Of a stretch of 64,000 nt of DNA, positions 48,786 to 56,819 are shown in pieces. Numbering within the stretch: the stretch's first letter is position 1; each line of letters opens with the position of its first letter. A program made the translations under genes and the position numbers. The stretch comes from DASPHG01 sp963748315 (lineage in GTDB: Bacteria > Actinomycetota > Thermoleophilia > Solirubrobacterales > Thermoleophilaceae). The notes below the pieces were generated by a model that was not told the origin of the DNA, did no database searches, and was given only the letters and a program-made list of their open reading frames with translations. Location: NCBI GenBank assembly GCA_963748315.1, contig CAVVIK010000002.1, forward strand, positions 1-64,000, given 5' to 3'.

Positions 48786-49319
48786 TTATGCAGCGCGCAT
48801 CAGCGCTTCGCCCGACGACACCAATTCGCGCAGCAGATCGGCGAGCCGCGTCAGGAGTTCGTGGTCCTCGAGGCCGTCCGGCGCCTGCGCGACGGGAAGC
48901 TCATCGTCGAGCACACGCGCGCCGAGGGCGCCGAGCACCTTGCGCGTCTCGGCCTGAGCCCAGACGGCGCCGAACATGCCGGTGCTGGCGCCGATCACGA
49001 GCGCGGGCTTGCCGCGCATGGGATTCGCTGCGATCGGACGCGAGACCCAGTCGAGCGCGTTCTTGAGCACGCCCGGAATCGAGTGGTTGTACTCGGGCGT
49101 TGCGATCAGCACCGCATCCGCGTCGGCGATCGCCTCCTTGAGCGCGAGCACCGCCGGCGGGGGAGAGAGCTCCGAGTCCTCGTCGAACGGCGGGATCTCC
49201 CCGAGGCGGTCGAAGATGCGCAGCTCCGCTCCGGGCGGCAGCAGATCCGCCGCCGCCCGGAGGAGCCGCGTGTTGTGGGAACCGTTGCGGAGGCTCCCGC
49301 TGATTCCCAAAACGGTCAT
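48786..49319 (-). CDS. NADPH-dependent FMN reductase
   Basis: Flavodoxin-fold oxidoreductase, 177 residues. It starts VLGISGSLRNGSHNTRLLRA (phosphate-binding loop) and contains ADAVLIATPEYNHSIPGVLK with NALDWVSRP, then MRGKPALVIGASTGMFGAVW. These match the NAD(P)H:quinone/azo/chromate reductase family. It lies between the YceI and TetR genes, pointing to a redox or xenobiotic response. Confidence 0.9.
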   Translation of the reverse strand: MTVLGISGSLRNGSHNTRLLRAAADLLPPGAELRIFDRLGEIPPFDEDSELSPPPAVLALKEAIADADAVLIATPEYNHSIPGVLKNALDWVSRPIAANPMRGKPALVIGASTGMFGAVWAQAETRKVLGALGARVLDDELPVAQAPDGLEDHELLTRLADLLRELVSSGEALMRAA

Positions 49320-49321
49320 CG

Positions 49322-49852
49322 CTAGCCCTCGGCCTTCACGAGCTCGAGCGCGACCGTGAGCGTCACGTCGTTGCCGAGGACGAAGCCGCCCTTCGGCAGC
49401 GCCGCGTTCCACTCGAGGCCGAACTCGCGCCGGTCGACGGTCGTCTCGAGCGCCAGCCCGATTCGCTCGCCGCCGCCCATGTCCGCCTCGACGTGCACGT
49501 ACCGCCCGCGAGCGGTCACGGGCTTCGTGATGCCCTTGATCGTGAGGTCGCCCTCGAGCGTCACGTTCCCCTCGTCGTCGATCGCGAGATCGCGCGACTC
49601 GAAGCGAAGCTCGGGGTGGAGCTGCGCGTCGAAGAAGTCGGGCGACCGGAGGTGCGCCTCGAGGTTCTCGTCGTACACCTTCACGCTCGGGACGGCGACC
49701 GTCCCGATGAGCTTGCCGTCCACGAGCTGCGCGTCGTAGTCCTCGAACCGCCCACGGAAGGTCGAGACCATGTGCTCGACCTCGAAGCCGATCGAGGAGT
49801 GGACGCCGTCCACCGTCCAGGTACCGGCAGGCACTGCGGTTGCCACTGACAT
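49322..49852 (-). CDS. YceI-family lipid-binding protein
   Basis: 176 residues of the YceI barrel, which binds an isoprenoid chain. Landmarks: GTWTVDGVHSSIGFEVEHMV, RGRFEDYDAQLVDGKLIGTV, HLRSPDFFDAQLHPELRFES, GDLTIKGITKPVTARGRYV, ALPKGGFVLGNDVTLTVALE. No signal peptide is present, so it is cytoplasmic. ATG has AAGGAG 8 nt upstream. First gene of the redox operon. Confidence 0.9.
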   Translation of the reverse strand: MSVATAVPAGTWTVDGVHSSIGFEVEHMVSTFRGRFEDYDAQLVDGKLIGTVAVPSVKVYDENLEAHLRSPDFFDAQLHPELRFESRDLAIDDEGNVTLEGDLTIKGITKPVTARGRYVHVEADMGGGERIGLALETTVDRREFGLEWNAALPKGGFVLGNDVTLTVALELVKAEG

Positions 49853-49904
49853 ATCCCTGCTCCTTCTGGAGAATGTTCCGGACCGAAGTCCGCTTACTAT
49901 TCAT

Positions 49905-49933
49905 AAGGTAGCAGTGAACCGGACTACGGTCAA
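49905..49933 (-). promoter_or_regulatory. promoter of the YceI operon, overlapping a candidate operator
   Basis: On the minus strand TTGACC (49933-49928), 17 nt, TACCTT (49910-49905) form the best sigma-70-type promoter in the window. Downstream ATGAATAGTAAG gives an imperfect inverted repeat with the -10 (CTTAT / ATAGTAAG), a possible site for the TetR protein of the operon. Confidence 0.6.
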
Positions 49934-49934
49934 C

Positions 49935-50294
49935 TTATGGCGGGGAGTGCTCCGCTATCCAGGTGACGAGGCCGTCGAGGTCGCCCTTGTCGAACTGCGC
50001 GGTGGCGCCGGCGCGGAGGAAGTCGTCGATGACGGCGTCCTCGGTCGCGGATGTCAACGCGACGACGTCCACATGCGGGAACAGGACCTTGATCTGGCGA
50101 GTCGCCCAGATGCCGTCGTGGTCGGGTAGGGACCAGTCCATCACCACCACGTCGGGCCGATGCTCGGCGACCGCGGAGGTCGCATCAGCGGCGCGCGTGA
50201 CCTCACCGACGACCTCCCCGGTGCCGCCGTCCTCGACGAAGCGGCGGATCAGGTCGCGGAAAAGTGGACTGTCGTCGACAACGAGGACGCGCAT
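49935..50294 (-). CDS. stand-alone receiver-domain (CheY-like) response regulator
   Basis: 119 residues, just a receiver: acidic pair in VLVVDDSPLFRDLIRRFVED, phosphorylation Asp in PDVVVMDWSLPDHDGIWATR, Thr/Ser and Lys in VVALTSATED and TAQFDKGDLDG. There is no output domain, so it acts by binding a partner. No histidine kinase lies in the window. It is divergent from the citrate synthase gene by 42 nt. Confidence 0.88.
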   Translation of the reverse strand: MRVLVVDDSPLFRDLIRRFVEDGGTGEVVGEVTRAADATSAVAEHRPDVVVMDWSLPDHDGIWATRQIKVLFPHVDVVALTSATEDAVIDDFLRAGATAQFDKGDLDGLVTWIAEHSPP

Positions 50295-50336
50295 GCCTGA
50301 GCAACTATTCTCCCGCCTCCGAGCGAAAGGAGCGCA

Positions 50337-51440
50337 TTGAGCGAGGTCAAGTCAGGGCTCGAGGGCGTCGTCGCCTTCGCGACTGAGATCGCCGAGCCGG
50401 ACAAGGAAGGCGGCGCGCTTCGCTACCGCGGCGTCGACATCGAGGACCTCGTCGGGCGCGTGCCGTTCGAGAAGGTCTGGGGACTGCTCGTGGACGGCCG
50501 CTACGAGCCGGGGCTGCCGCCGGCCGAGCCGCATCCGCTCACCGTCCGCTCCGGAGACTCGCGCGTCGACCTCCAGGCCGCGCTCGCGATGCTCGGCCCG
50601 GAGTGGGGCATGCAGCAGCTGCTCGACATCGCCGACGACCAGGCGCGCGAGGACCTAGCGCGCGCGTCGGTTATGGCGCTGTCGTTCGTGGCGCAGTCCG
50701 CGCGCGGCGCGGGCGTCCCGCCGGTGCCGCAGCGCGAGATCGACAAGGCCCGCTCGATCCCGGAGCGATTCCTGATCCGCTGGCGCGGCGAGGCCGACCC
50801 GCGGCACGTGAAGGCGATCGACGCCTACTGGATCTCGGCCGCGGAGCACGGCATGAACGCGTCCACGTTCACGGCGCGCGTGGTGGCATCGACCGGCGCC
50901 GACGTGGCCGCCTGCCTGTCGGCCGCGGTTGGAGCTCTCTCCGGGCCGCTGCACGGGGGCGCCCCGTCGCGTGTGCTGGACATGCTCGACGACGTCGCGC
51001 GCGAGGGCGACGCCGAGGAGTACGTGAAGAAACTGCTCGACCGCGGCGACCGCCTGATGGGGTTCGGCCACCGCGTGTACCGCGCCGAGGACCCGCGTGC
51101 GCGGGTGCTGCGTCGCACGGCGCGTGAAATCGGCGCGCCGCGACTCGAGGTTGCGGAGGAGCTCGAGAAGGCGGCGCTGGCCGAGCTGAAGGCGCGCAAG
51201 CCGGACCGCGTGCTCGCCACCAACGTCGAGTTCTGGTCGGCGGTGGTGCTCGACTTCGCCGGCGTGCCGGCGGACCTCTTCACGCCGCTCTTCTCCTGCG
51301 CGCGTGTTGGCGGCTGGTCCGCCCACATCCTCGAGCAGAAGCGCGAGGGTCGCCTGATCCGGCCGACGGCCAAGTACATCGGCCCCGGGCCGCGCAAGCC
51401 CGAGGACGTCGAAGGAGACCTCGCGGCGGCACCCGCCTGA
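50337..51440 (+). CDS. gltA: citrate synthase
   Basis: Condenses oxaloacetate with acetyl-CoA, 367 residues, of the short (type II or 2-methylcitrate) class. Landmarks: LRYRGVDIEDLVGRVPFEKV, EHGMNASTFTARVVASTGAD (His), GPLHGGAPSRVLDMLDDV (His), MGFGHRVYRAEDPRARVLRR, and the Asp in VLDFAGVPADLFTPLFSCAR. TTG start with AAAGGAG 4 nt upstream. Its stop overlaps the acyl-CoA dehydrogenase start (TGATG); propionyl-CoA as substrate is an alternative in that setting. Confidence 0.92.
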   Translation: MSEVKSGLEGVVAFATEIAEPDKEGGALRYRGVDIEDLVGRVPFEKVWGLLVDGRYEPGLPPAEPHPLTVRSGDSRVDLQAALAMLGPEWGMQQLLDIADDQAREDLARASVMALSFVAQSARGAGVPPVPQREIDKARSIPERFLIRWRGEADPRHVKAIDAYWISAAEHGMNASTFTARVVASTGADVAACLSAAVGALSGPLHGGAPSRVLDMLDDVAREGDAEEYVKKLLDRGDRLMGFGHRVYRAEDPRARVLRRTAREIGAPRLEVAEELEKAALAELKARKPDRVLATNVEFWSAVVLDFAGVPADLFTPLFSCARVGGWSAHILEQKREGRLIRPTAKYIGPGPRKPEDVEGDLAAAPA

Positions 51441-53165
51441 TGGAAACCGCAACCGCGGTCAGCAGCTTCGCGAAGTCGCTCTTCCTCGGGGAGATCCACG
51501 AGGAGCTCGTCTTCCCGTATCCCAAGCCCGATCCCGAGGAGCAGGACAAGATCCGCGCGCTGATCGCGCGGCTGCGCGAGATCGCGGACGAGCTGATCGA
51601 TCCGCGCAAGGCCGAGGAGCAGGGCTGGATCGGCGACGACGTGATCGCCGCGCTCGGCGAGGCCGGCCTCTGCGGCCTGTACGTCGACGAGGAGTACGGC
51701 GGGCAGGGGCTCTCGCAGACTGGTTACTGCCGCGTCTCGGAGGTCTTCGCGCAGATCGACCCGACGTTGTCGGTGATCATGGGCGTCCACCAGTCGATCG
51801 GGATGAAGCCGATCGCGCTGTACGGCTCGGACGAGCAGAAGGCGCGATTCCTGCCGGACCTCGCCGCCGGCCGCAAGCTCGCCGCCTTCGCGCTGACCGA
51901 GCCGAACGCCGGCTCGGACGTGAACGGGATCGAGACGACCGCGACCCGCCAGGCGGACGGGTCATGGGTCGCTGAACGGCGAGAAGCGCTACATCGGCAA
52001 CGGGTCGAAGGCGTCGGTGCTGTCGACCTTCGCGCGGATCGAGGACACCGACGAGTTCATCGCGCTGATTCTCGAGAAGGGAATGAAGGGCTTCGAGGTC
52101 GGCCATCGCTACGACACGATGGGCCTGCGCGCGAACGACCTCCGCCACCTCCACTTCAACGACGTGCGGATCCCGGCCGAGAACGTGATCGGCGAGCCGG
52201 GCGACGGCTTCAAGATCGCCATGCACACGCTGAACAACGGGCGCATGTCGCTCGGCACGGGGTCGGTCGGCGGCACCAAGATCCTGCTCGACCGGGTCAT
52301 CGACCACGTCAAGGAGCGGCGTCAGTTCGGCATGCCGCTCGGCGAGTTCGAGCTCGTCCAGGACAAGATCGGCTGGATGGTCTCGTACCTCTTCGGGCTC
52401 GAGGCGATGGCCTACATGACCACCGGGCTCGTGGACGCGGGCGTCCCGGACTACTCGCTCGAGTCGGCGATCGTGAAGGTCTCCGCCACCGAGTTCCTCT
52501 GGTACGGCACGAACCGCGCGCTGCAGCTCAAGGGCGGCGCCGGCTACATGCGCGACGAGCCGTACGAGAAGGTGCTGCGCGACACGCGCATCTTCCCGAT
52601 CTTCGAGGGCGCCAACGACGTCATGCGGGCGTTCATCGCGCTGTCGGGGATGAAGCCGGTGGGCGAGAAGCTCGAGGGGCTAGGCGACCTCGACTGGAGC
52701 TCGCCGATCGGCTCGATCGGCGTGCTCGCCGAGTACGTCGGCGAGCGGATCCAGCGCGAGGTGCGACCCGACCGGATCACGCTGGCCCACGAGGAGCTGA
52801 AGCCGCTGGCGGACGATCTGTCAGAGCAGGTCAAGGAGCTGCGCGACCGGACCGAGGGCCTTCTGCGCGAGCACAAGAAAGGGATCATCGAGCGTCAGTT
52901 CCAGCAGAAGCGGCTGGCCGACGCCGTCTCCGACATCTACGCGCAGATCGCCGTCCTCTCGCGCGTCACGGCGATCCTCGAGGAGCACGGGGTCGAGCCG
53001 TCAGGGCAGGAGCGCTACATCGCGGAGACGTTCTGCACCCGCGCCGGCAACCGCGTCCGCCAGAACTTCGGCCAGATCGAGCGGAACGACGACGACCGGA
53101 TGATCGCGATCGCCAAACTTGCGCTCAAGCGTGGCGAGTACGGATACGCCTTCTTCGAAGACTGA
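51440..53165 (+). CDS. acyl-CoA dehydrogenase, frameshifted
   Basis: FAD enzyme of beta-oxidation, about 575 residues, resembling the long VLCAD/ACAD9-like form with an extra C-terminal domain. First part: GLCGLYVDEEYGGQGLSQTG, FALTEPNAGSDVNGIETTAT, up to ADGSWV; after an extra G near 51971 it continues LNGEKRYIGNGSKASVLSTF, LNNGRMSLGTGSVGGTKILL, ERRQFGMPLGEFELVQDKIG and the catalytic Glu in RIFPIFEGANDVMRAFIALS. The last 150 residues are helical. ATG shares a base with the citrate synthase stop, so the two feed acetyl units to the TCA cycle together. Confidence 0.9.
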
Positions 53166-54372
53166 GTACGGGCGGCTTCGCCGCACTCACGGCTACGTCA
53201 ACTTCTTCGCGGCAGCCACGTCCGCCCGCATCGCCGACGAGATGCTCTCGGTTGCGGTCGTGCTGCACGTGCTCGACCGGACGGGGAGCGCGGTCATCGC
53301 CGGCGCGACGGTCGCCTGCGTCACGTTCCCGAGCCTCCTCACCGCGCCGCTCCTGGGCGGATGGCTCGACCTCACCGGGCGGCGGCGGTTCGCCATGGTC
53401 TGCGACCAGCTCCTGGCCGCGACCGGGCTGACGCTGCTCCTGTTCCTGCCGGGCACGCTGCCCGACGCGGCCGTGCCGGCGCTCGGGGTGGTCGTGGGGC
53501 TGACCTATCCGCTCTCGTTCGGCGGCTTCACGAGCCTCATCCCGGTCGTGGTTCCCGACGACCTGCTCGCACCCGCTAACGCGCTCGAGGCCACGAGCTT
53601 CAACACGGCGATGATCGCGGGCCCGGCGCTCGCCGGCACGATCGTGGCGGCCTTCGGGCCGGCTGAGGCGGTGGCGGTCGAGATCGTGCTCACGCTGGCG
53701 GCGCTCGTGCTCATCCTGCGGATCCCGGGGCTCGACCGGCCGCCGCGGCGCGACTTCGGCTCGCTCGGGGAGGTGGTCAGAGCGGGACTGCTCCATCTCG
53801 TCCGCACGCCGCCGCTCCTGGGAGCGACCCTGATCGGCGGCATCGGGCTTGCCGGGCTCGGTCTGCTCACGGTGACGTTCCCGTTCTTCGCGGTCGACCA
53901 TCTCGAGGCAGGCCGCGGCGCGGCGGGTTACCTGTGGGCTGCGTTTGCGGCCGGCTCGGCGATCGGCGCCGTCGCGTTCACCGGACTCCAGCGGCGTTTT
54001 GCGCCCGAGCGCATCATGGTCGTCGCGATCGGCACGCTCGGCTTGATCATGCTCACGTGGCCGCTCGCGCATTCGCTGCCGGCCGCGATGCTCTTGATCG
54101 GCCTCGGCGGCCTCGCCGACGGTCCCGCGCTCGCCTCCACATTCGCCGTCCGCCAGCAGCACACGCCGCGGCATTTGTACGGCCAGGTGATGACGACCGC
54201 GGTCGGCCTGAAGATCGGCATGCTTGCCCTCGGCGCGGGTTCGGCCGGTGTCCTCGTGGACGCGCTCGACTCGACGTCGGTCGTGCTGATCGCGGCGGCC
54301 CTGCAGCTCGTCGCGGTCTGTGTCGGCTGGATTGCGATGCGCGCCCGGGAGCCCGTGCCGGTGCTACCGTGA
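53131..54372 (+). CDS. MFS transporter
   Basis: About 413 residues and 12 membrane helices. A start-of-family block RTHGYVNFFAAATSARIADE precedes helices such as VIAGATVACVTFPSLLTAPL and the loop GGWLDLTGRRRFAMVCDQLL, the MFS motif-A type loop between helices 2 and 3. The second half begins near LLGATLIGGIGLAGLGLLTV. It looks like the drug/enterobactin-type exporters with unknown substrate. GTG 53131 overlaps the dehydrogenase by 35 nt; the start is tentative. Confidence 0.82.
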   Translation: MASTDTPSSKTEYGRLRRTHGYVNFFAAATSARIADEMLSVAVVLHVLDRTGSAVIAGATVACVTFPSLLTAPLLGGWLDLTGRRRFAMVCDQLLAATGLTLLLFLPGTLPDAAVPALGVVVGLTYPLSFGGFTSLIPVVVPDDLLAPANALEATSFNTAMIAGPALAGTIVAAFGPAEAVAVEIVLTLAALVLILRIPGLDRPPRRDFGSLGEVVRAGLLHLVRTPPLLGATLIGGIGLAGLGLLTVTFPFFAVDHLEAGRGAAGYLWAAFAAGSAIGAVAFTGLQRRFAPERIMVVAIGTLGLIMLTWPLAHSLPAAMLLIGLGGLADGPALASTFAVRQQHTPRHLYGQVMTTAVGLKIGMLALGAGSAGVLVDALDSTSVVLIAAALQLVAVCVGWIAMRAREPVPVLP

Positions 54373-54704
54373 CTCAGCCGGTGCCCGATTTCTCTGTCTA
54401 TCTGGCCGACGCTCCCGAGGGTGTGTGCCGCCTCAAGCTGGCCGGCGAGTTCGACATCTCCGGCCGCGAGCTGGCCGACGAGGTGCTTGCAAGCGTCGAC
54501 GCGGGCCGCAAGATCGTCCTTGACCTGTCGGAGCTCGACTTCATCGACTCGATGGGCATCCACTTCGTCGTGACCGCCCACCAGGCAGCGCAGGCCGAGG
54601 GCCGCGAGTTCTCGATCGTCCGCGGCGGCCCGGAGGTCCACCGCATCTTCCAGCTCGTAGGCCTCGGCGACATCCTCCCGTTCGAGGACGCGCCGGCGCG
54701 CTAG
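54369..54704 (+). CDS. STAS-domain protein (anti-sigma factor antagonist type)
   Basis: 111 residues. FSVYLADAPEGVCRLKLAGE, FDISGRELADEVLASVDAGR, IVLDLSELDFIDSMGIHFVV shows the STAS fold; the phosphorylatable Ser is in FIDSMG. Such proteins bind anti-sigma kinases of the RsbW type; none is nearby. GTG overlaps the MFS stop (GTGA). The TAG shares CTAG with the stop of the convergent gene. Confidence 0.88.
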   Translation: MTQPVPDFSVYLADAPEGVCRLKLAGEFDISGRELADEVLASVDAGRKIVLDLSELDFIDSMGIHFVVTAHQAAQAEGREFSIVRGGPEVHRIFQLVGLGDILPFEDAPAR

Positions 54705-55268
54705 CCCCGGCCCGCCGGCAGGTCGTCGGGCGCGGGCGGATCACTCGGGTCCGGCACCTCGTACGGGTTCGGCTCGTCCATCCCCGGCAGCTCCTTCTGG
54801 CCCGTCAGCCTGACGGTCCGCTCTTCGTCGGCCGGGAGTGCGCGCGTGACGTCCTCGCGCGGGCGGCTCCGGGCGCGGCCGGCGGCGACGGGCCGGCCTC
54901 TCCTCCCAGAGCGTGTCCTGGTCGCGCGGCAGGTCGTCCATCGGCCGCCGTGCACGCTCGCGCACGCCGGCGGCGAACAGGAGCGCGGCACATGCGAGCG
55001 CCAGCATGCCCTGCCCGAGCGGGCGGTCGAACAGCCGGATCAGGATCAGGAGCGCGGACCAAGCTCCGGCGGCCGCGATGACGGTCCCGTCTCCGAACGG
55101 CAAATGGAACGGCCGGCCCTCCGCGCGCCGCTTGAGCAGCAGAAGCACGGCGACGCCGACAAGGACGATCGCGAGCTCGACCCAGGAGAACGGGCCGAGC
55201 GTGCTGACGATCAAGAGCGTTGAGGCAACGGCCGCGACGCGCTGCTCCGCGTTCCACGCTCGCCACAT
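54701..55268 (-). CDS. small membrane protein with acidic C-terminus, frameshifted
   Basis: About 188 residues. ATG gives MWRAWNAEQRVAAVASTLLI, then helices SWVELAIVLVGVAVLLLLKR, TVIAAAGAWSALLILIRLFD and GQGMLALACAALLFAAGVRE. A polar tail follows; its frame breaks near 54848-54872, after which it reads REDVTRALPADEERTVRL and LPGMDEPNPYEVPDPSDPPA to the TAG at 54701. Function unknown. Confidence 0.65.
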
Positions 55269-55281
55269 GGCGGCGACCTCG

Positions 55282-55659
55282 CTAGAGCGGCTCGCGGCCG
55301 GCAAAGCCCGCCTCCAGGTCGTGCCAATAGCCGATCTCGTCCTCGCCCTCGAGCCAGCAGAGATACACCTCGCGGTCGTCGCGGATCGCGGGGAAGTCGA
55401 CGAGGCCGCGGTCGAGGTCGCGCAGCACGATCTCGGCGTCCTGCAGCCGTGCGAGCGAGTCGCGCAGCCGGAGGAACGCCTCCGAGACGACGCGGCCCGG
55501 ATCCCCGCCGCCGTTCTGGGGCCCCGCCTCGGCGAGTGCCTCACGCGCCTCCTCGTCGGAGAGGCCCTCGCGCGCGGTCCGGAGCGCCGTGATCGCGTCC
55601 TGCACCCACCCGAGCGCGGCGTTGGCCTCTTCGAGCGTGTAGTGGCGGCTGTGCCTCAC
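55282..55659 (-). CDS. DUF2203-family protein
   Basis: 125 residues: RHYTLEEANAALGWVQDAIT, LRDLDRGLVDFPAIRDDREV, YLCWLEGEDEIGYWHDLEAG match DUF2203 (unknown function, often small and acidic). GTG overlaps the stop of the gene upstream (GTGA). Confidence 0.85.
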   Translation of the reverse strand: MRHSRHYTLEEANAALGWVQDAITALRTAREGLSDEEAREALAEAGPQNGGGDPGRVVSEAFLRLRDSLARLQDAEIVLRDLDRGLVDFPAIRDDREVYLCWLEGEDEIGYWHDLEAGFAGREPL

Positions 55660-55859
55660 GAGCCGCTCTCCATCAGCCCGCGCAGCGCGTCGATGCGGCG
55701 CTCGACCAGGTCGCGCACCTCGGGTGCGACATCGTCATCGCGGGCGGCCTCGCGCGCCTCCTCGAATGCCTCCATCGCCCGCCCGAAGCGCTCGGGCCGC
55801 GCGCTCTTCAGCAGGTTGTCCCCACGGAGGAGCAGGGTGCGCACGCGCTCGGCCGTCAC
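55656..55859 (-). CDS. short helical protein of unknown function
   Basis: 67 residues, mostly helical and charged: TAERVRTLLLRGDNLLKSAR then AMEAFEEAREAARDDDVAPE and VRDLVERRIDALRGLMESG. Both ends overlap neighbours by 4 nt (GTGA), so it is translated with the EVE gene and the DUF2203 gene. No family recognised. Confidence 0.65.
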   Translation of the reverse strand: MTAERVRTLLLRGDNLLKSARPERFGRAMEAFEEAREAARDDDVAPEVRDLVERRIDALRGLMESGS

Positions 55860-56293
55860 CGCATCCGGTTCAAGATCAGGTCGCGATCGGCCTCCGAGAC
55901 GGTGCGCAGCTGGCCCTGGAAGGCGAGCGTCCAGTGCTCGGCGGGCCACTTGCGTGCATGCTCGAGCTCGGGGGCGAGGCCCTCGGCCGGCACCCAGTCG
56001 TCCTCGTCGAGCACGACCTCGGGCTCCGTCTCGAACCGCCACGGGTACGGGTCGGGCTTGCCCGGCTTGCCCGGCCAGATCTTCGAACGGTCCTCGTAGA
56101 GCTCTCCGGTGATGCGTACGGCGCCGCCGAATGCCTTGACGCGCGTCAGGTAGAAGACGATCAGGTCGCCCGGCTCCATCTGCTGGGCCATGTTGCGCCG
56201 GCCCTCCTTCATGCCGATCACGCGGAAGCCGTGCGCACGCGTGGCGGCGAAGTTCTCGGGCGAGCCGGTGAGGATCCAGGTCTTCGAGGCCAC
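55856..56293 (-). CDS. EVE-domain protein
   Basis: 145 residues of the EVE (PUA-like) fold, which recognises modified bases in DNA or RNA. It begins TWILTGSPENFAATRAHGFR, then IGMKEGRRNMAQQMEPGDLI, VFYLTRVKAFGGAVRITGEL, and ends HWTLAFQGQLRTVSEADRDL. The aromatic-cage Trp is present at the start (TW). GTG with TAACCT 8 nt upstream suggests a leaderless mRNA. It heads a three-gene cluster with two small proteins. Confidence 0.88.
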   Translation of the reverse strand: MASKTWILTGSPENFAATRAHGFRVIGMKEGRRNMAQQMEPGDLIVFYLTRVKAFGGAVRITGELYEDRSKIWPGKPGKPDPYPWRFETEPEVVLDEDDWVPAEGLAPELEHARKWPAEHWTLAFQGQLRTVSEADRDLILNRMR

Positions 56294-56301
56294 CGATGCT
56301 C

Positions 56302-56311
56302 AGGTTACGCT
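56302..56311. promoter_or_regulatory. two overlapping divergent -10 boxes sharing TA
   Basis: AGGTTACGCT reads TACGCT on the plus strand (56306-56311, 6 nt before the ATG at 56318) and TAACCT on the minus strand (56307-56302, 8 nt before the GTG at 56293). The two hexamers share the central TA. Confidence 0.55.
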
Positions 56312-56317
56312 GGAGCC

Positions 56318-56534
56318 ATGAGCGAAGACGACACCCCTCTGATCGGCCCCGACGACACCGCGTACAGGCTCGAATTGACCCCTGCGCAGCTGAAGATCAC
56401 CTACACCGCGCTGAAGTCGCTCCTGGACGACTTCGGTCACGACGAGCCGGACGTGCACCGCGTGATCCGAGAGGTGATCGACAAGCTGCCGGACGAGCAC
56501 AGCCTGCGTGACATCCGCATCGGATCCGCTCTAG
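56318..56534 (+). CDS. small conserved protein of unknown function
   Basis: About 71 residues: SEDDTPLIGPDDTAYRLELT, PAQLKITYTALKSLLDDFGH, DVHRVIREVIDKLPDEHSLR. The pattern is helical and acidic. In the given frame it reads on to 56647, but a one-base shift near 56520 would end it DIRIDPL at TAG 56532-56534, sharing CTAG with the convergent gene; the overrun is Arg-rich and looks like a shadow. The exact end is uncertain. Confidence 0.65.
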
Positions 56535-56819
56535 TCGATCCGGATGCTCCTCGACCTCCGGCTTGCGCTCGCCGCGGTCGAGGCGCTCGAGATACCAGTC
56601 GATCAGGGCGCGCAGCGTCAGCAGCACCTCGCGCAGCAGCGAGGTGAACTGGCCCTGGAGCTCGCGCGGGAGGCCGCGCCGTAGCGCGTCGACGATCGCG
56701 AACAGCGGGCTGAGGTCGGGCCCGCCCGTACGCGGCGGGGGCGGGGGAGCGTCGTGGAACTCGCGCTCCCACTCGCGCGTCCAGTCACTGTGCAGTCGCT
56801 GACCCTGTTCCTGCTCCAC
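56531..56819 (-). CDS. small helical protein of unknown function
   Basis: About 96 residues: EQEQGQRLHSDWTREWEREF, then HDAPPPPPRTGGPDLSPLFA, VDALRRGLPRELQGQFTSLL and REVLLTLRALIDWYLERLDR. The given frame runs past the convergent gene; with one base removed near 56550 it ends VEEIRID at the TAG (56531-56533). GTG start overlaps the end of the ArsA-like gene by 35 nt. No function is known to me; the helical core with LIDWYLER may be amphipathic. Confidence 0.6.
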
